Shown here in pieces: positions 57,491 through 64,000 of a stretch of DNA of 64,000 bases (positions are counted from its first letter, which is position 1; every line of letters begins with the position of its first letter). Position numbers and translations under genes: made by a program. The stretch lies in NCBI GenBank assembly GCA_047967505.1, contig CM106539.1; one strand, given 5' to 3'. The notes beneath the pieces were generated by a model. The model was not told where the DNA came from. It ran no database searches and saw only the letters and a program-made list of their open reading frames with translations. This DNA comes from Dipteris shenzhenensis (taxonomy: Eukaryota; Polypodiophyta; Polypodiopsida; Gleicheniales).

Positions 57491-60400
57491 CATAGTTACC
57501 AGGCGTTTCAAAAACGTCTGATTTGAAACGGGTTTCAAAAAGGTTTCAGGAGTTTTATATTTTTGGGAAAGGTTTCAATAAAGTTTCATACACAAATGAG
57601 GGAAAAACATTTTTGTTCCAGCACATAATGTGCACATATGTTACTTGATTGAAATCACATGTTACATGCTACCACCAATGACCTAGATACCATTCAATAG
57701 CCATTTTATAGAAATTTCATATTCACAACACAAAGTTGAAAATACACAGCCATGAGTCATTCATCAAAAAGAAAAACATCACCAGGTCCAGGAGTTCATG
57801 CCTCCATGAGTCATAGTAGAAAGTACTAAGTACATAGCTGGTCTAGACTTCAAAGTTCAAAATTCAAACTACTAGCTAGTCTAGACTCTAGACTCTATCT
57901 AGATAATACTAAGCAGACTCTGATCCTCCAAGTCCTGAACCTCCTCCTCCTCAGCCTACTCAGCATCTGTATCCTCATGCTCTGTACCATTGGCTGAATC
58001 TTCATACACCTCGGAGTCGTCCTCTGGATGTGGAGCTGCACTAGTACTGGCATGTGTGGGATCGAGTGATGCGAGTTGGAGCCATAAGCTCCTCATACAA
58101 CATGGAGTAGATATCCCTGTCCTCATGAGGGATGTCAGGAATGTCCCGGGTCTTTGTAATGTCAAATTTATTGGGATTCACTTGTTGAGGCTCAATGGGG
58201 TTGCCTTTGTGCTCCAACAGTCGTAGGTTGCAATGGCAGAAAACAAGCCTCTCTAGTTGTGTTGTGGATAATCTATTCCTCTTCTTAGTGTGGAATAGAG
58301 CCCATGTGCTCCAGTTTCTCGCACACACACCCGAACTACAACCTTTTGAGAGAACTCGCATGGCAAATGCGTCTCTGCAAAAAAAGAGAGAATAAGATTC
58401 AGCATGGAATATTAAATGAGATGTGAAGTGGATGCAAAAGCCAGTGACAAGTCACACACTTCCGAGTTCTCATTTAACTTGCATGGTTTGTAGTACTTGG
58501 TACTTACCAAATTTGGAGTGCCAATGCCATATTTTTCCCACCAAGACACATGCTGCAATTGTGTCTCCCGCAACAACGCTGTGTGGCGTCCAAATATTTG
58601 GGTGCCATTTTGATAGACGAGAAGCTCATCGTCTAGTTGTCTGGTCATCTGCACATCCCCATCCACCAACTTGCTGATGTAAGAGCTCCATCCTTCCTTG
58701 AGCTCTTGATTGAGGTACTGATGCTCACTTCTCCAAAGGGGATGCAAGATGTGTGCCACTGCATGGGTTGGCCTATGGAACCAATACCATTGTTGACACA
58801 AGTTGAATAGCGTGCTTGTAAGTGTCACATCTGTAATCATGATAAAATAAAAAATACTAAAACAAATTCAACATTCAAGGCATATATATGCAAAGAACCT
58901 CTCGACAGATAAGAATGTTCCAGCATCGAGAGCCTCTCCAATCTTATCCATGAACTGGTAAAGCAGCCCAATGGTGCTTCCCTCCATGTCAGTGAGTCGG
59001 AGAACACTATAAATGAGCTGAATTTTCTTCACAAGTGCATCAACCTCCTTGGGTGTGCCGAGCAAAAGAGAGACTTTGGCTGGTCTTTATCTTCCCACCA
59101 CTCACGGGACACAACAGTGTGTAACAAGCCTGGCTGCACTCGGATTAGTCTCGCCACCACAATGAACAAGTATGCAAAGCGAGTTTTCAATGGCTTCAAG
59201 AGTTCAAGATCACTATTAGCCCTAACATGCTCAGCACTTTGGCCTCTTAGTGACGAAATTCACCATACTAGAAGCCGTGTGAATAATGTCGCTCACCCAA
59301 GGTACCTTCCCCACTTCTTCAATTAGCAAATCCATGGAGTGTGAGGCACAAGGTGTCCATACAATTTTTGGGAACTCATCCTCAAGCATTCGTCCCATGG
59401 AGACACAATTAGACCCATTGTCCGTAATCACTTGCACAATATTGTGTTCCCCAATATCTAATATGGCTTGCCGTATATGGCGAAAGATAAACTCTCATGT
59501 AACCATGGTACCTGCCACACTAGCATCTATCGCACGAAGAAACATAGTGCCTTTGCATGAAGAGACTAGAATGTTATACACTTTCCTCTTCCTTACATCA
59601 CTCCAGCCATCACATAGCAAAGTGCAGCCATATTTTTCCCGTGTTGCCTTCATAGGCTCCATCTCCCCCTCAGCTGCTTTCTCTTTTCAAAGTTCTATGG
59701 TGTGTAAGGCCTCATAAGAAGGGCCATCCCATTCCAGCCTATGGGGGAGATAGCCCGAATAGTCCACACTATATGAAAGGACAATACACATTGTTTAAAT
59801 AGCTTTGCCACCTCTCTAGTTGCTTGCTTCATAGCAGCCTTCTGCGCAAACCTGCTTTCACATGTCCTTTCTTTAAAAGAGGCAAGGCGGATCTCTTCGC
59901 TCGTGCCAGTGGCGTAGCGCTAGATGTACCTGCATCTCTTTGAACACCCTGTTGACTAGCTGCAATGGTAGACCCTGGCTGCAAGTGCTCATTAATGGAA
60001 GGCACACGTAGATCTGGTGGTTCCTCAACCTCCTCAACTGGAATGCCTAATCCGCGATCCTTCCAATCCTCTAGCTGTAAAATAATATGCCTTGGGACAG
60101 CAACACAAGGCCCAACACCATGGCCACTTACGTGGGTTAAATGTGCCTTCAACCTTGTAATGCTGCCATTGTGTTGGTCACCATGGAAATTTCAAATTCC
60201 TTGGTTGAACCTAAGCCTGTATACTTCTTTTTGAAGGTGACAAGGCTCCACAAAGCATCTTGTGTGCGAGGCATCTTGTTACTTGCAGGAACTTGTATAT
60301 GCTATCTGCAATTGGAGTCCAGAGGACTGGTAGGACAATTACATTGGGGCACTGTCAAGAATGACGATGCCACAGTTGGCTGCTAGTGCTGTGCAAAATT

Positions 60401-61089
60401 TGCACTTTGCAAATAAAAGACCAAGGAGCAATTGGAGAGAAGATGATACCCTGGTAGTGCACAACTCTGTGCACTGTGCATGATGGCCAGGCTGGCGGGT
60501 AGCAGCCACAATCTGAACAGTACTATGGAGAAGGGAAAAAATGAATTGCAGGCCAAGGTAGCAAGACCCAACCGAAAAGGGCAAATCTGGGTTAGATGAT
60601 GACGATGTGCTGCTGCAGCCTGCTCCTGTGTGGAAGGGTTTATTCAAACCGCTGCCACTTGATGCAAAGGGCAAGGCGTCAATCACAAGGAGGACTGCTG
60701 GTGAGTCGAAAGAGAGGTAGGGAGAGTCGTACGAAATCCAAGCACAAGCATAACAATTTTACTTGCCAACGAATTCGAGTGTAGCCCACAAGTGACGTAT
60801 TTTGCATGCGTTCAACGTTGAGAGGTTGCAGGTTCAAACACCCTTGAATTCCAAGGTTTGCCATGCGAAACGAGGGTGGATTACGAGCGTCAATTCCAAG
60901 GTGGAATCATGAGCAAAATAGAATCCTTGAAGGTACATAATGGTACGAAAAATTAAGGCGCACAATCTTTGCCAAAAAACCCTTTTTTTAAAGGAATGTA
61001 CATTTGTAGGCCATAAAAATGCGTTTCAATAAACGAAACGTTTCGTAAACATTTCAAATGAGTTTGAAACGCATTTTGAAGCAACTATG
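57491..61089 (-). mobile_element. hAT-superfamily DNA transposon (decayed)
   Basis: The transposase relic inside is flanked by inverted ends CATAGTTACCAGGCGTTTCA (left) and, inverted, CATAGTTGCTTCAAAATGCG (right), both followed by GTTTCAAA-type subterminal words. An 8 bp target duplication expected for hAT is not visible, so the ends may be slightly off or old. Confidence 0.6.
57950..60290 (-). pseudogene. hAT transposase relic (BED finger, DUF659, hAT C-terminal dimerisation)
   Basis: On the minus strand: BED finger NGSITRLKAHLTHVSGHGVG followed by PCVAVP (near 60160, first Cys pair lost to a stop), then ITDNGSNCVSMGRMLEDEFP and WTPCASHSMDLLIEEVGKVP (DUF659 core with the conserved DN and C-H residues, 59231-59437), RFFAYICLEC, WYWFHRPTHAVAHILHPLWR (58700-58800), and the dimerisation block CARNWSTWALFHTKKRNRLS near 58270-58330. 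Several frames and stops; it cannot give an active enzyme. Confidence 0.85.
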
Positions 61090-61450
61090 ATGCAAGCGAG
61101 GAGACACCTTTCTATAGCTGGACGGAATTTGTGAAAGATCTTCGATCACGGTTCTTGCCTCCGCAGTACCTGGATAGGCTCCAGAGTCAGTTCTACGAGC
61201 TATGCCAGAGGAGACACCGAGACGGTGAATCATTATGCCAATAAGTTCACTCAGGTTTTTATACGGTTGCAGTTGGAGGACAGTTAGAAGCTGAGCAAAT
61301 TTCTCCATGGACTGCGTACAAACATCCAATGGTATGTCAGAAGTTTCAGGCCACGGGATTATGAGTGTGCTTACGAGCTTGCTCAGAAGGTTGAGCTTAG
61401 GCTCTCCCAAAAACATCCACACGAGGCAGTAGTGAAGATCGGACTCTATC
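61090..61450 (+). pseudogene. Gypsy gag fragment
   Basis: WTEFVKDLRSRFLPPQYLDR and LQSQFYELCQRR match the retrotransposon gag block (FxxxFxxRFxPxxyxxxxxxEFxxLxQ); a frameshift and stops follow. It adjoins the hAT end directly. Confidence 0.68.
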
Positions 61451-61574
61451 CCTCGCTTGTAACTCAAGGATATCACCCCTTGGAAGAGCCACTAGTGGAA
61501 GTCTCTAGCTAAAATTTCCCATGGGCAAGATCATACTGGACTGCTCACTAATAGGCTTCCCACAAATGGAAGGA

Positions 61575-61690
61575 TCTGGAAATTTTATTAGAGTCTTTGG
61601 AAGACCGATGGGTCTATGAGATTGAAAGAAAACCTGATACAAATCACAGTAAGGGTGGAGCTATTGAAACGAGCATCATCACCTGTGCTG
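61575..61690 (+). repeat. Dispersed repeat R2, copy 3
   Basis: GACCGATGGGTCTATGAGAT, GAAAACCTGATACAA and GGGTGGAGCTATTGAAACGA match the copies at 10530 and 11160, with more differences. Confidence 0.75.
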
Positions 61691-61977
61691 AATCCTAAGT
61701 CTGATCATACATAATCAAATACATCTAGAGGGAGAGGAAGAGAGAGAGAAGGGTGAGGGGAAGAGAGATTGGGAGAGAGTGTAGGCAGCATGTAGGAGGA
61801 AGGAGGAGATAGAGTAGATAGGATTAGATGTCATATCCAAAAGTACATTTCACATGAGGGGAGGGTACTTATATAGTACTCCTTATCCCCTTTGACCTCT
61901 TTATCTTGCAAATACCCCCAAGTACTAATAATCCTAACCCCTTCTAACTTGGCCAACTTTTGACATTCATTACAGAG

Positions 61978-62240
61978 GAGTTGGATGACCAACTGGCTTG
62001 GCCCCCAATCCACTTGATCCTAGAATAGCTACCTTTGCTTGCCCTGCAAGTGACCTGCTCCACACGTGACCTCCAAGCCCAATTGAGCTAGAGGGATTTT
62101 TATCCCTCTCTAAGCTTCAGATCCTTGCCTTGGCCCATGGAATTAATTGCATTGAAGTGGCCTTTTGACAATTTTAATTAGTTTGAGGCTAGGGCAGTCA
62201 CGGTATATTCCTAAAGCTTAGAAATTCATGTCCCTGTGAC
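61978..62240 (+). repeat. Direct repeat R3, copy 2
   Basis: Matches 56700-56960 in the same orientation, ending CCCTGTGACA. It is followed by GTCGCGGTCTAATTG, which also matches GTTGCGGTCTGATTG at about 55058, so a further short repeat flanks the region. Confidence 0.82.
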
Positions 62241-62557
62241 ATGGGGTCGCGGTCTAATTGCTCAAATTGTAGCACAGTGCATAGTGGATGCTTGAGTAGG
62301 TCAGGTTGATGGCATCTAGTTAGGTGATGTAGTGGCGTTGGTTAAGCGATGCAAGGGTTAGGGACGGATGGCAGCGATGAATGCAAAATTGCATACATAG
62401 ACTTTTCACACACAAAGTTGACGATGTTCCTATCGTGGATCGTTGTCATTGCGATCGAGCGAGCACCTTGCTGCACAATGATGAAGCACATAGTAAAAGT
62501 TTTGATTGTTCAATTCGCTCTCAATCTATGATTTATTGTAGCTTCCTTTTCTTCTGT

Positions 62558-63165
62558 GACATAGTAGCTAGCCCGTGCCATGCATGATAGAGTTTACCGT
62601 TTTCAACCTTGTGAGTGACTATCATGAGATTGAAATGGCACTATTTGTTATGTTTTCAAAGGATGAGTCTAGGCATGTTCTTGGATTCATGTAGATATAT
62701 GCTTCTGTCGTATTAGCGGACATGCAAATTCACGTGTGAAGTTTTCACCCGTATTGCGGCCTGCTGATTTCTATCTATCTAAAGTGGTGCGTTGCCCTAT
62801 CAACTTTCTTTTCTAAGCGCTTATCTTTTGCTTATAAATGTTCGCGTGGGAGAGACTAAAATGAAATTGTATAGTCTTGACAAGCAGTTGTAGCTTGAAT
62901 GAAGAGAATGTGACTACTTTGTGATTTGGGTTCTCCTATAGTGCTAGTCTTCCCTTCACCTCTGGAGTGCTGGCAGAAAGTTGGTATAGAGGCTTTTGTA
63001 TAAATGGATGCTCAAGTGTGGGTGGGTGTGTGGATATGTATGTGTGAGAGCATTTGGTTATACTTTGGTCTACACCCACCATTGGATGCTGTTGATGTCA
63101 TCGGGAATGTCATAGTAGCTAGTCCCTGCAATGCATGACAGCATTTACGGTTTCACCCTTCTACA
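62558..63165 (+). repeat. Repeat R1, two partial copies in tandem
   Basis: 62558-62705 matches the minus-strand end of R1 (CATAGTAGCTAG..., GAGTGACTATCATGAGATTG, GGATTCATGTAG). 62845-63165 matches the other part (GGGAGAGACTAAAATGAAAT, AAATGGATGCTCAAG, CATAGTAGCTAGTCCCTGC). Orientation is opposite to 17066-17494. Confidence 0.75.
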
Positions 63166-63195
63166 ACTATGAAGGAGTGGTTTTTAGTTTTATGG

Positions 63196-63600
63196 TCTCC
63201 TAGGATTTAGAGGTTCTGTCCTAAATTTTGGAATATTTTTTTGTTAAGATTGAGCATTATTGCAATACAGATATATGCTAGGTGCTTGAGCTTTGGCAAA
63301 GGTGGATCCTTGCTCGCCCTTTGTGTGGCCTGCTTTTTCTGTGTTCCATTCTTTTCAGTTTATGTGATGAATGTTATGTGGTGGTATTAATTCTCAATTG
63401 ATGAAATTTTTATGATTATATGTGATGAATGTTCTCCTAGGATTTTAGAGATTTCGTCCGAAATGCTGGAATACTTTTGTAATAAGATTGAGCATAATTG
63501 GAATACAGAAATATCCCAGGTGCTTGAGCTTTGGTAAGGGGGTTCCTCATTCGCACCCCGCGTGACCTCGCTTTTTCTGTGTTCCATTCTTTATTTTCAG
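63196..63600 (+). repeat. Tandem duplication, two units of about 165 bp at about 235 bp period
   Basis: TCTCCTAGGATTT(T)AGAG, TAAGATTGAGCAT, GGTGCTTGAGCTTTGG and GCTTTTTCTGTGTTCCATTC occur at 63200-63350 and 63432-63590. TATGTGATGAATGTT also repeats between them. Confidence 0.85.
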
Positions 63601-64000
63601 TTTTAGTATGGTCTTAATTTTCAATTCATGGTCAAAATTTATTGTTCTGATTAAATGAATCCTCAGAAAACATGCTTAGCACAAGCACAGCTTTGACAGT
63701 TTCTTGTCCTGAAAAGAAGTTCCCCAAGGCCTAAGGGGGTCATGTATGCAAACCTTGCTTCTGTTGAAAAACCTTGTTTTTCCATTGCTCCACTTCTATT
63801 AGGTGTTGGTAGTGCTTTAGACTTCAACCTTGCAGTGCCTGTTTTGTGTGACTTATCCTAATGCCAGTGTGTATGGCTTGCACCTTTTCTCATGTGCCTT
63901 TGGTGAGGCAGGGTTGGAGCCTGTAAATGTACATCGCTGCACATCTGTGTGACCTTTTTGCTACTGGTTAAATTCTTCTCAGATTTTGAATTTGGAAAGA
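63601..64000. other. Window end without recognised features
   Basis: No HFLX exon, repeat partner or ORF of note seen here. Confidence 0.35.

Noticed and set aside
60781-60860. tRNA-like stretch with GGTTGCAGGTTCAAAC
   Set aside because: A B-box-like word alone; no acceptor stem or anticodon arm could be paired.
1-64000. CRISPR array, bacterial operon features, riboswitch
   Set aside because: The window is plant nuclear DNA; the regular repeats seen are tandem duplications or microsatellites.

Overview
This window is plant nuclear DNA: split genes with GT-AG introns, Copia and Gypsy LTR retrotransposons, a hAT transposon, a LINE relic and long microsatellites. The very large intron and nested repeats point to a big, repeat-rich land-plant genome. 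A fern, or a plant with a similarly large genome, would fit, but no feature fixes the lineage.

Two host genes are supported. (1) A DHHC-type protein S-acyltransferase (plant PAT family) lies on the minus strand at 8275-32789. It can be read as nine exons, about 798 codons, with every intron in phase 0. Intron 5 is about 20.4 kb and holds most of the transposons between 10.4 and 30.8 kb. (2) An organelle-type HflX GTPase gene begins on the plus strand at 52460. Its N-terminal exon and a short second exon (53278-53348) are recognisable. The G-domain exons are not visible in the remaining 10.6 kb.

Layout: 1-2046, truncated gag-only Copia-like element (family A); 2047-4438, short LTR element without coding capacity (family B, related to D); 4.9-5.3 kb, three-copy tandem repeat; 5.8-6.9 kb, Copia and Gypsy pol relics; 8.3-10.4 kb, 3' half of the PAT gene; 10.4-30.8 kb, intron 5. 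In order, that intron holds a LINE relic, a truncated A copy split by a ~430 bp insertion with an 18 bp target duplication, a Gypsy 3' end split by a complete A element (TSD ACGTC), and a Gypsy gag split by a Copia element that lacks reverse transcriptase (TSD AGAAG). Then 30.8-32.8 kb, 5' exons of PAT; 33-37.6 kb, spacer with microsatellites; 37.7-39.6 kb, gag-only Copia-like element D; 40.7-48.5 kb, decayed Gypsy and other coding sequence; 49.3-51.65 kb, purine-rich tract; 52.4-53.35 kb, start of HFLX; 55-64 kb, repeats with a hAT transposase relic, a MITE-like relative of it, and tandem duplications.

The main theme is non-autonomous retrotransposons. The two youngest-looking insertions (18394-22635 and 23960-28525) have paired LTRs, tRNA-Met-type primer sites and target duplications, yet neither encodes reverse transcriptase. 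All assignments come from reading the sequence; no database search was run.
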